Source: Manihot esculenta | Lineage: Eukaryota; Streptophyta; Magnoliopsida; Malpighiales; Euphorbiaceae | DNA: 64,000 nucleotides | Direction: 5' to 3' | Assembly (NCBI RefSeq): GCF_001659605.2 | Contig: NC_035169.2 | Span: forward strand, 14,198,263 to 14,262,262 | Shown: piece after piece, positions 1 through 9,338 of the stretch | How the letters are laid out: each line of letters begins with the position of its first letter | Numbering within the stretch: the stretch's first letter is position 1 | The notes under the pieces: model-generated | What the model was told of the DNA's origin: nothing | What the model saw: the letters and a program-made list of their open reading frames with translations, nothing else | The model's database searches: none | Position numbers and translations under genes: made by a program

Positions 1-935
1 TCTCCAAGAGTTCGGCCGCCGAACTCCTCCACCTTGTGCCACCGCCACTCCTCCTTCCTTCTTCTCTCCTTCTATTTTTTGTTTTGGTTCAGCCATGAGT
101 GGCTGAAACCCTTAAATTATAGTTGAGGATTGGTTGAAACTAAGGTTGTTTAAAGGGTTGTGAGATCTGAACATAAAGTGTTTGCTTTTGATTTGTCCAA
201 TATTCATGCAATTGTGTGCTTAATTCTAAGATTGCTTTGTTGTTTTGATCAAATTGGCCACTTGATTCTTGATTACAAAGTTAATTGATTGTTATTTGGG
301 ATATTTGTTAGTCCGTAATTACTGGAAATATTCTGACCTAAGAACACTTGGTATAAAAACTAAGGAATTGTATGATCTAGCATCATCTTAATGCGTTTGG
401 AGTAGCTAGGATTGGATCTCTCTCATTCTTTATGCAATTGACAATTGTTTTGATGCCTAAGGCCCAAGGACGTTCCTTGGCAATTTGTTAATTAGTAATT
501 GATTAGAGGACATTCCCTAATTGGTTTGATCATAAGGAGAGACATGGTGGTGAGAAGCATTTTCCACCCCCATAACTAATCTATTGAACCAATCAAGAAA
601 ACATAAGTTTCAATTATCAACCCAAACAACCAAAGTGGATCCATATCTTCAACTAGACCTTTTTCATATTGATTTCCTCTTTTATTTTGATTACTTGCTA
701 TTTTAATTGCTTTCAATAGTTGTTAGTCAAATCAATCTCAAAACCCCCATTTTTTACTTTATTGCACTTTACTTTTGATCTACTTGCTTTCAATTATGCT
801 TTCAGTTGATTCTAATTGATCTTGTTTGGGAAAAATAGATAAGTACTCAATTCTCTGTGGATTCGATCCTTTACCACTATCTGCAGTTGTAAGATTATTG
901 ATAACCGTAGAGGTTATTTTTGACCGGCTTCGACA
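1..935 (+). repeat. Left (5') LTR of TatF, cut by the window start
   Basis: This stretch is co-linear with 6721-7141 plus 16567-17016. Matching landmarks include TTGCTTTGTTGTTTTGATCA, GGCCCAAGGACGTTCCTTGG and the end block GACCGGCTTCGACAACCG. No gene lies in it. A single TTCGGCCGCCGAA motif sits at about 11-23. The true end is set at CGACA by comparison with the right copy, but similarity continues through ACCG, so it may be off by a few bases. No clear TGG-type primer site follows. Confidence 0.75.
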
Positions 936-1010
936 ACCGCGAGTCAGAGGGTAAGAGAGCTTATTAAGAATGATGAAGTAGAGAGCTACTCTGTTGGGAC
1001 AGTAGGGAGG

Positions 1011-2250
1011 ATGGAAAGTGAAGAATGGGAAGAGGGATATCGCCTAGAGAAAAGGCCAAGGCAGGAGGAGACAGATGTGGACAGGAAGTTACGAAGAATG
1101 AAGGAGCAGCTCCTGGCGGAGCTAGGGGCTAACGACAATAGCCAGGCTTTACTACCCACATCCTCACCTTTCTTAGGGTGGATCCAATGGGAAACCATCC
1201 CAAAGAAGTTTATGATGCCACCTATGGCAGCTTATGATGGAGCAAGGAACCCCCGGGAGCATATCCTTAACTATAAAATGTTCATGGAGCTCCAAGCTCT
1301 CTCGGATGCCCTAATGTGTAAGGTTTTCCCCACCACCCTCACGGGACCAACTAGGGCGTGGTTCAACAGCTTGGAGGCAGGGAGCATTAGGAGCTTTGCG
1401 GACCTCGCCAACATATTCATCAACCGATTCATTGCAGGGGTCCCGGTTGAGAGGAAGACCAGCTACCTGGAGACAGTCCGACAATGAAAAAATGAATCCC
1501 TAAGAGAGTACGTGGCCCGTTTCAACTTAGAGGCCCTGCAAATCCCTAAGCTGGATGACGCAAGGGCAGTGGAAGCCATGCAGAAGGGGACTACATCCCC
1601 TGAGTTCTTTGGGTCACTGTGTCGGAAGCCACCCACTACCCTGGCAGAGCTGATGAAGAGAGCAGAGAAATACATAAGACAAGACGATGCCTTAACCACC
1701 AGCAGGTTCGCCAGGGAGGTAGGAGATAGGGGAAAGACTGTGGAAGAGAGAAGGCCTGAGAGGCAAGAAAGGAAGCAGAATCGGGGGCATGAGGTGTACA
1801 GACATCCCTGGGAAAGGAGAGAACAGAAGGCATATCAGCCCCAGATCCCCGAAGCACTCACCCCTTTGAATGCATCTAGAGGCGAAGTGCTCATAGTGGT
1901 ATAGGACAAGGACTTCATCCATTGGCCTAAGCCCATGAGAGCCAAGCCAACTGGAGGGATCTAGATAAGTACTGCCAGTACCACCAAACCCACGGCCATG
2001 ATACCAACAACTGCTACCAACTAATCAATAAGATAGAGAGGCTGATCAAGAGAGGGCATTTCCAAAACTTTGTGAGATAATCGGAAGGAGAGAGGCCCCA
2101 ACAAAATGCTATAGCGGAGAGGCCCCGTAAACAGGGAGCTGGGCTAGTGAATGACGGCTCCAGTGGAACCATCAACATGATCATAGGGGGAACCAGAGGC
2201 CGGATGAGCAGGAGAGGGAGGAAGAGAAGCCAAAGTTGAGAGGGGAGTAG
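1011..2250 (+). pseudogene. TatF gag, broken
   Basis: This is the Gag (nucleocapsid) region of a plant Ty3/gypsy element. The first ATG is at 1011. The capsid-like core shows AYDGARNPREHILNYK, TRAWFNSLEAGSI and FADLANIFINRF, then after an in-frame TGA (1485-1487) continues with ESLREYVARFN and the AEKYIRQDDAL helix. A TAG at 1902-1904 ends the frame. The CX2HX4GHX4C zinc knuckle characteristic of Tat and Athila Gag lies at 1973-2014, followed by another stop near 2080. The in-frame continuation across stops shows simple decay by point mutation. It cannot give a functional Gag. Confidence 0.8.
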
Positions 2251-2269
2251 CAAGGAAGTCCTGCAAATA

Positions 2270-2890
2270 GTGGAGCACTCCCTAGTAACCATTTCCTTCT
2301 CCCATGTGAATGCTCATAGGATTCAGATGCCCCATGACAACGCCCTAGTCATCGAGGTCGTTATTCACAACTACAGGGTCTGCAAGGTCCTGGTAGATGA
2401 TGGGAGTAAGGTGAACTTGCTATCTTATTGGGTCTTTCAGCAGATGAGAATACTAGAGGAGCAGCTGGTAAAGGATCAAGCCCCGGTCAAGGGGATAGGA
2501 GGAACCCCAATGGTAGTGGAAAGGAAGGTGAAGGTGGCCCTAACGTTGGGAGAACCACCCTTATCTCGCACTCACTATGCAATTTTTCTGGTAGTGAAGC
2601 TCCCCCTAAGCTACAACGCAATTCTAGGAAGGCCAACACTGTACGATTTTGAAGCAGTAACTAGCATCAGGTACCTGACCATGAAATTTCCAACCGAGGC
2701 AGGGGTAGGAGTAGTTCGGGGACGACAGGAGGAAGCTCGGACAGTGTATCTGGCCACGGTGGTAGAACCAGACGCAGCGGCTGAGGAGGTGAACCCGGGG
2801 GTCATGGAAGTCCTGGATGAAAAGAAGGAGGCCAGGATGGAGCCCGTTGACAAGCTGGAGACATTTCCACTATCAGAAGAAAGAAGTTGA
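2270..2890 (+). pseudogene. TatF aspartic protease region
   Basis: A retropepsin-like domain is visible: VSFSHVNAHRIQMPHDNALVIE leads to VLVDDGSKVNLL, where DDGS takes the place of the usual D-S/T-G active-site triad, followed by the flap and the YNAILGRPTL segment typical of Tat proteases. The frame ends at TGA 2888-2890 and is shifted relative to the following RT segment at about 2817-2890. In a live element this enzyme would cut the Gag-Pol polyprotein. The annotated start is only the limit of the open frame; no ATG is implied. Confidence 0.75.
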
Positions 2891-3497
2891 CAAAGTCTTC
2901 AGCCTCAACGCGAGCCTTAACGAAGAGCAGAAAGCAGCAGTAATGGCCCTTATCAGAAGACATGCCTCAAGCTTCGCCTGGAAGCCTTTCGACATGCCAG
3001 GAATAGACCCTGAGGTGATGACCCATAAACTCAATGTTCTCCCTAGAGCAAAACCAATAAAGCAGAAGAAAAGAGTGTTCGGAAAGGAGAAACAACAGGC
3101 TATATGAGAAGAAGTTCAGAAGTTAGAGGAGGCAGGGTTCATTTGGGAAGTTATGTACCCACAGTGGTTAGCCAACCCTGTGTTAGTCAAAAAAGCTAAT
3201 GGCAGAATCAAGGTCTGCTACGTCCTACGCTTGGAATTTATAGCCTCTAATAACATGGCAGAATACGAAGCCTTGATAAACGGGATGCTGATAGCGTCTG
3301 AAGTAGGGGCAACCTACCTTAAAATAAGCAGTGACTCCCAACTAGTGATCAATCAAATAACGGGGGCATATCAAGCAAGGGACCCCATCATGCAAAAATG
3401 CCTAGTCAAGGTACGAGCTGTGGAAGCTGAGCTCGGCGAGAACGGGATTGTTGTATAGTATCAGAGGATACCTAGAGAGGAAAACGAAGAAGCAGAC
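2880..3497 (+). pseudogene. TatF RT stub joined to archaeal-type RNase H, broken
   Basis: The frame begins with the conserved pre-RT region (ASSFAWKPFDMPGIDPEVMTH, then LNVLPRAKPIKQKKR), meets a TGA at 3105-3107, and continues as far as the RT strand ANPVLVKKANGRIKVC. At about 3225-3232 the text jumps directly to LEFIASNNMAEYEALINGM, the additional RNase H of Tat elements. The whole RT palm, including both catalytic aspartate motifs, and the first RNase H are therefore missing. A TAG at 3456-3458 interrupts the RNase H tail. The element cannot reverse-transcribe itself. Confidence 0.8.
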
Positions 3498-4525
3498 TTG
3501 CTTAGCCGGTTATCTGAGGAAGGACTAGAACAGCTCCCGGATGAAGTGTACATACAGCATACCAGCATCCCCACTTTTAAGAAACCCACCACAATAATGC
3601 AAATTGAAGAGGGGCAGAGTTGGATGACCCCATACCTAGAATATTTGGAGACTGGGAAGCTTCCTGAGGATAAAACAGAAGTAAAAAGAATCGCAGCTAA
3701 GGTTGCCAATTACCAAGCAGTAAGGGGAACCTTGTATCGAAGGGGGAAATCTAGCCCATAGCTCAGATGTGTGGGTCCTGAGGAAGCAGCCAAGGTGATT
3801 GAAGAGATACATCAGGGAGTCTGTGGATCGCATGAAGGAGCAAGCACGTCAGCAAACAAAATTTTCAAGCAAGGCTACTACTGGCCCACAGTTAAAAAAA
3901 GAAGCGGAGGAGTTCGTCAGAAGATGCGACGTCTGCCAAAGGTTTGCCAATGCCATTAACAACCCAGCCACACCATAGTCCAGCATATTAAGCCCTTGGC
4001 CTTCTCATAGTGGGGCATAGACATCCTGGGTCCTTCCTTAAAACCATGGGGCAAAAGAGGTTCGTGATAGTAGCAGTAGAGTACTTCTTCAATTGGCCTG
4101 AGGCTGAAGCCGTGCCCACCATTACAACACGGAAAGTGATAGACTTCGTCTAGGGCAACATCATTTGCAGATTTGAGATACTGAGGACACTTATATCAGA
4201 CAACAGCAAGCAGTTCAACTACAAATCCTTCAAGGATTTTACAAGAAACATGGACATCTGGCACAAGTTCTCCTCGGTAGCCCATCCCCAAACAAACGGC
4301 CAGACGGAAGTCACAAACCGACCCATCCTTTAGGGACTAAAGAAGTGGCTGGATGAAGCGAGGAAGAACTAGACGGCTGAGCTCAACAGAATTCTTTGGG
4401 CGCTCCGGACTACTCCTCAGACACCCACGAAGGAAACACCGTTCGAATTGGCATTCGACACCGAAGCAATAGTCCCCATCGAGCTACAGATCCCTTCTAC
4501 TTAGGTTGTGCTGCAGAAGGAGATC
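3498..4525 (+). pseudogene. TatF integrase, broken, first copy
   Basis: The frame continues through a linker, a TAG at 3759-3761, and the N-terminal zinc-binding part (VGPEEAAKVIEEIHQGVCGSH ... GYYWPT). A run of A at about 3893-3899 shifts the frame, after which the zinc-domain cysteines continue in another frame (FVRRCDVCQRFANA). The catalytic core is recognisable with stops: FVIVAVEYFFNWPEAEAV, LISDNSKQFN, AHPQTNGQTEVTNR and LWALRTTPQTPTKETPF. Stops fall at 4153-4155, 4333-4335 and 4369-4371 or close by. The enzyme would join element DNA to the host genome; here it is dead. Confidence 0.75.
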
Positions 4526-4958
4526 AATTGGCTTGAGGCTGAAGCCGTGCCCACCATTACAACACGGAAAGTGATAGGCTTCGTCTAGGGCAACATCATT
4601 TGCAGATTTGAGATACTGAGGACACTTATATCAGACAACAGCAAGCAGTTTAATTGCAAATCCTTCAAAGATTTTACAAGAAACATGGACATCTGGCACA
4701 AGTTCTCCTCGGTAGCCCATCCCCAAACAAACAGCCAGACGGAAGTCACAAACCGACCCATCCTTCAGGGACTAAAGAAGTGGCTGGATGAAGCGAGGAA
4801 GAACTAGACGGCTGAGCTCAACAGAATTCTTTGGGCGCTCCGGACTACTCCTCGGACACCCACGAAGGAAACACCATTCGCATTGGCATTCCCCACCGAA
4901 GCAGTAGTCCCCATTGAGCTACAGATCCCTTCTACTTAGGTTGTGCTGCAAAAGGAGA
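4091..4958 (+). repeat. 435-bp direct tandem duplication of the integrase core
   Basis: Sequence starting AATTGGCCTGAGGCTGAAGC at 4091 recurs at 4526 (AATTGGCTTGAGGCTGAAGC), and the copies then run in parallel to about 4958. The period of 435 bp is 145 codons, so frame is kept. Both copies share the stop in CGTCTAGGGC, but only the first has CTTTAGGGAC where the second has CTTCAGGGAC. Some inactivating changes therefore predate the duplication and others are private. The second copy is followed directly by the antisense gene region. Confidence 0.9.
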
Positions 4959-5015
4959 AACCTCAGCCCCTCCCTTGGAACCACCCTCCGTAGATTTCTT
5001 GATAGTGATGGGCTC

Positions 5016-5705
5016 CTAGGAAGCTGGAGTGGATGTCAACTTGGGCCTTGGAGCCGCAGGGGACTTGGAGGAGCCCGGAGTCCTGCCTTGGGTGGAAGCC
5101 TTGGAGTTTACAGAACGAGAGCCCTTAGGGGCAGGCACTAGTGCTCTTGAAGAAGTAGGGGCAGGAGAAGTAGTCCGGCCAGCCATAAGAGGGGATATGG
5201 CATGAAAAACCTCCCGGGTCACGTCTGCCACAAATCGACCAGCCCGAAAGGCCTCCAAGGTGGCCCTCATATTTTCCCAGAACATCGTGAAGTTCTTAGA
5301 GGGCGTAATCTTGTCCATCAATGCAGAAGAGGCTGCGAAAAACAAAAAAATAACTCACAGTTAGAAACAAATACAAGAAAAAGGCAAAAGGCAGAACATC
5401 AAACAAACAAATACCAGCTTCCTGGTAGTCCCGAAGATTAGACACGAACATGCACTTCTCGACATCATACTTCCTCGAGACAGAGGTCAGTTGGAGAAGA
5501 CAGATCTGGTCTACCAGGGGCAGCCGGGGAAGGTCATTACAACCTAGGGGGACATCCCTCCAGGAGAGGTCCACATCCCAAGTTATTCCCGAACATTCCT
5601 TTAGCTCTACCACCGTGAAACCTTCAACCAAGCCTTTAATGGAGTCCTTATACCCCGAGAAGATTGATAACCCTCCTCGAGGAGCAAAATAATAAAACCT
5701 CTAGC
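5016..5705 (-). pseudogene. TatF antisense gene with a likely 82-nt intron
   Basis: On the minus strand a frame is open from about 5703 (APRGGLSIFSGYKDSIKG) through VRKYDVEKCMF-like text to YQEA. It then meets GTATTTG, and 82 nt later TTTTTCGCAG, where the frame resumes in phase with SSALMDKITPSKNF, runs through MFWENMRATLEAFRAGRF and a Pro/Ser/Lys-rich tail, and stops at 5016-5018. Intron bounds are 5333-5414. An antisense gene before the 3' LTR is known for Tat elements (Grande gene 23); its role is unknown. I see the frames and splice-like borders; that the intron is used is inference. A TAG lies just upstream at about 5703, so either another exon precedes it or this copy is broken. Confidence 0.6.
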
Positions 5706-6020
5706 TAGCACGGACTAGACAGAAAAAGGTGGAAAATAAAACAGCAGAGGGGTAAAACCCCAATACAAGCTGATTGATTCAAAGGAACACATAAAAAGAG
5801 TGGAGTTGGCTGAGAGCATGTGAGGGGTTACTCCGAAGTAATGGAAAACCTTAATGAAGAAGGGAGAAAAGGGGAAGGCAGACAAAAATCGCGTTGCTTA
5901 ACAAAAAAGATCAAGCTGCGATCCCGTTGGGGATCAAAGAAACCCGGTGGCGGAGGAACGACGAGAACAATCCTCTCGTTGCGGTGAGGAGCCCTAATGC
6001 GGTAGAGGGAGGTATCTAGG
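5706..6020. other. TatF untranslated region before the 3' LTR
   Basis: No coding potential is visible on the plus strand. On the minus strand this would be the leader of the antisense gene. A purine stretch at about 6002-6013 (GTAGAGGGAGG) just before the presumed LTR start is a candidate polypurine tract. Confidence 0.4.
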
Positions 6021-6266
6021 TGATAGAGCCAAAATTAGACCCATTTTCTATGTTTATATTTATGTCAATTTACACATTTTCTACCTAACTTTGTGGTTTT
6101 TGTCTTATTTTGTAGGAAATGGAGCAAAATGGTAATTTGGCTAAAATGGCCTTAATTCTGCCCAAAAGACAGCAAAAGAGAATAAGCATGGTTTGCCCAA
6201 CTTGATTGCCCAAGCCAAGGAGAAGCTGAGATAAAGAGGAAAAAGTGATAAAGTATGCTGTCCAGA

Positions 6267-6377
6267 CTGTTTGCCCAAACAGCACTGGGCAAACAGCAAA
6301 GAAAGTCAGAAACAGAGCATATGCAGCCAACAGTGATCCCAGACAGCCTGTTTGCCCAAACAGCGACGGGCAAACAG
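6267..6377 (+). repeat. Two near-identical 10-bp-stem hairpins in the TatF LTR
   Basis: CTGTTTGCCC and GGGCAAACAG form perfect 10-bp arms around a 10-nt loop at 6267-6296, and again at 6348-6377 with a slightly different loop (AAACAGCACT versus AAACAGCGAC). They lie about 240-350 bp upstream of the TATA box. Confidence 0.8.
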
Positions 6378-6613
6378 CACCAGCAGGCAAAAAACCAGCA
6401 GAATCTGTCAAACTTGCTGACCAAGTCAACACGAATCCCCACGCACTCCAAACACGTGGGTCAGCTCAGAAACACCTATTTACACCTCAGCACACTCTCC
6501 TACATATTCAGGAAGCCAAGAAATAAAAAGACAAGAATGCCCTCCAAGAATTCAAGACTAAATAGGAAAAAGAGTCCCAAACTAAAAAGGAAAATTAGGG
6601 CAGCCTCTTCACC

Positions 6614-6620
6614 TATAAAA
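6614..6620 (+). promoter_or_regulatory. TATA box of the TatF LTR
   Basis: CACCTATAAAAAGGCA fits a plant TATA box at the expected LTR position. The transcription start would be about 30 bp downstream, by analogy with plant promoters. Confidence 0.6.
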
Positions 6621-7141
6621 AGGCATGCAAACCAGCAAAGAAGACATCCTGGAATTCGGGGGACTATCCTTGGATCAAGAAACCTTCGGCAGAATCACCA
6701 CAGCAGCTGCGCCCTTGCGCCAGCCCTTGTTTTCTTTATTTCTTGTTTTCTTTCCTTACTTTTATGTTAGTTTCAGCCATGAGTGGCTGAAACCCTTTAA
6801 TCTAGTTGAAGTTTGGTGAAACTAAGGTTGTTCAAAGGGTTGTGAGATCTGAACAAAAAGTTTTGTCTTTGATTTTATTCAATATTCATGCAATTGTGCT
6901 TAATTCTAAGATTGCTTTGTTGTTTTGATCAAATTGGCCACTTGACTCTTAATTGCAAAGATAATTGACTGTTGATTAGGATATTTGTTAGTCCGTAATT
7001 GCTGAAAATATTCTGATCTAAGAACACTTGGTGTAAAAACCAAGAAATTGCATGATCTAACATCATCTCATACGTTTGAGTAGTTAGGGTTTGGGTCTTT
7101 CTTGTTCTTCATGCAATTGGCAATTGTTTTGATGCCTTTGG

Positions 7142-9260
7142 TGTAACGACCTCAAAATGGACCGTCACCGGCGCTAGGATTCAGGTCGGCTTAAGGCCGC
7201 CAGAACCCGTAGCAAGCCTGCTATACTCTCTGTGTACCTGTAAATCTCATACATGATCATACATTTTCTGTGAAAACGAAAACTCTTTTCTGGCCCAAGG
7301 CTTAACCTGTGCATGCACTATCTCTGTACTCTGTACTCTGTACTCTGTACTCTGTACCCCTGACTAGAGCTTGCTCTAGATGGGTTCATTCATACCTGTT
7401 AAGCCTGGTAGTCCACATACAGTAAAACATATACATATACCGATCATGTACAACACAATAGATTTACAACTACTAAGTCAAGCACATATATAACTATTAC
7501 ATCTCTTGAACAGTACATGTCCACTCTAGACTATTACATTTCTCTTTATTCTTTCTCTGAACCCTGCTGGACTGTCCCTGTACACGGTATATTGAACCTG
7601 CAAAACTGGGGTTAAGGGAGTGGGATGAGCTCTATAGCCCAGTGAGTAGAACAGTAAAACAATTCATTAACAGATGCTCTCATGGAATGCGTCATAACAC
7701 AAACATTTCACATCAAGAGTAAACCTGTCACCACATAGTCCCAGTAACTCTGTGCCAGGGCGTAGTCAAAGGCTCCTGGACTTCCTGTCATATATGTATA
7801 TGTGTATATAACACCATTGTACTTACCATTGCCAGGGCGTAGTCAAAGGCTCCTGGACTTTACTATATACCTGCCAGGGCGTAGTCAAAGGCTCCTGGTC
7901 TTTGCTATACTTGCCAGGGCGTAGTCAAAGGCTCCTGGTCTTCCTGTCTGTGACTATGGGATCATTCAGCATTTACCCACATCAACAAATATCAATGCAA
8001 TGCAACATATTCGTGGATACTAATGCAATCAACTTATGGCATAATCATGATGCATGAGATATGCTAAAACATGTCTTTGATCAATTCAAAAAGCATTAAG
8101 TTTAGTTCCACTCACCTCTGGCTATCTGGACTGACTGACTCTGCAGGCTCTGAAAACTCTGGAGCAGTACTCACTGCTGCTCTCTCTGGTTCCTCTGCTC
8201 TGTGCCTACACAGATAGACTCAAATGAGGGACCAAACATACTCGGACATACCGCTAAACATCTCCCCTTAAAACCCCTTAAAACACCTTAGACCAAACAT
8301 AGAAAACATGCAAAGGAAGGCTGGACAGGGCACTTTCGGGGGCACCTTCGGCGGCCGAATGTCCCTTCCAGAGACGAAAGTCAGGCATGTTCGGCGGCCT
8401 AACTTGGACTTTCGGGGGCCGAACCTGAGTTCATCCAGAACTCAGTTTCGTGCACAAGGACGCCTGCCAATCCCTCCATCACCTGCTCAGACCTCAACAC
8501 ATGCATTTAACCCTTCTAAAACATGCATAAACACTTCAATAAGCATAAAGGAGCTTCAAATAAATTAAACTCCAACAAACAACACACAACAACCATACAC
8601 AAAGCATAGGATCCATACACCCTAATATGGACAACTTATGCATACTCAAGCACAACTCCCCTTTCCCATCATCAAACTCATTTAAAACATGATAAAAACA
8701 AAGGATTCACTCTTACCCTTTGAAGAACAAAGGCTGGCGTGACCCCAAACTTGAAGAAATGAAGATTCAAGCTTCACAAGTTCTCAAACTCCACAACTTC
8801 TCAAAACTAGTTAAAACTCACCATAAACTTATTTTTCTTTGAAAGATTTGATTAGAAACTCAAGAAAATCACCAAGGGGAAACATGTGCTTGTTCCTGAC
8901 CCAAAGGAGAGCTTAAGCACCTCCATAGTCGGCCATATCCACTTAAAAAAGGTGAACCACCGCTTCACGTTCGGTGGCCAAAGCTACATGTAACACCTCA
9001 TCACGTTCGGGGGCCGAACATTGAGTTTAGGGGGCCGAACATGAGCTACTTTAGGCGGCCGAACTTACACTTTAGGGGGCCGAAAGTGGCAAAACTTTCC
9101 TTAGCCTTTTTTCTTCAAAACTTATTCCTTTGCTAAAACAAAAGCTTAAAACATCTAAAAACATTTTAGAAAACCTCCACTCTCCCTTCAGGGATGCTCT
9201 GACATCCTCGATTCCACCGAACGATAGGAATTCTGATGTCTGAACATGCCGGGTATTACA
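7142..9260 (-). repeat. TekD 3' LTR
   Basis: Identical in layout to 14448-16566. Read on the minus strand it starts TGTAATACCCGGCATG and ends CGTTACA. It contains TTCGGC-N-GCCGAA motifs (about 8327-8425 and 8965-9085) and an array of about 25-bp units at 7754-7942. The short plus-strand frame at 8308-8568 is only translated repeat motif. Confidence 0.95.
7754..7942 (-). repeat. Array of CCAGG...CCTGG units in the TekD LTR
   Basis: Four copies of GCCAGGGCGTAGTCAAAGGC followed by TCCTGG are spaced by 15-55 bp. Each unit is bounded by an inverted CCAGG/CCTGG pair. The other LTR carries the same array at about 15060-15248, with one substitution in the third unit. Confidence 0.9.
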
Positions 9261-9274
9261 TTCTCCCCCCCTTA
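9261..9274 (-). promoter_or_regulatory. TekD polypurine tract
   Basis: On the minus strand AAGGGGGGGAGAA directly precedes the 3' LTR, the standard site for plus-strand DNA priming. A near-perfect inverted repeat (9276-9297) lies just upstream of it on the element strand. Confidence 0.9.
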
Positions 9275-9338
9275 AGAACATTCGTCCTCGGATGTTCCTA
9301 AAACAAATTAGAAACATACAAAAAGGAGGAAACGAACC

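Larger units (their letters stand above)
6021..7141 (+). repeat. Right (3') LTR of TatF, first part
   Basis: Presumed start at TGATAGAGCC after a purine-rich stretch. The sequence holds a TATA box, two hairpins, and from about 6768 the same text as 1-935. It is cut at 7142 by TekD and resumes at 16567. The last five bases, TTTGG (7137-7141), are the target duplication of TekD. Confidence 0.75.

Noticed and set aside
6085..6819. Several overlapping frames in the TatF 3' LTR
   Set aside because: They arise from the LTR sequence and its hairpin repeats. They occur on both strands, and the left LTR does not keep them open where comparable.
8308..8568. Small frames with repeated FGGR / SAAE / RPPK-type peptides, recurring at 15614, 17298, 18164, 40498, 48158, 57516, 63122 and elsewhere
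   Set aside because: They are translations of the TTCGGC-N-GCCGAA motif arrays in LTRs, appear on both strands and in several frames, and differ in frame between copies.
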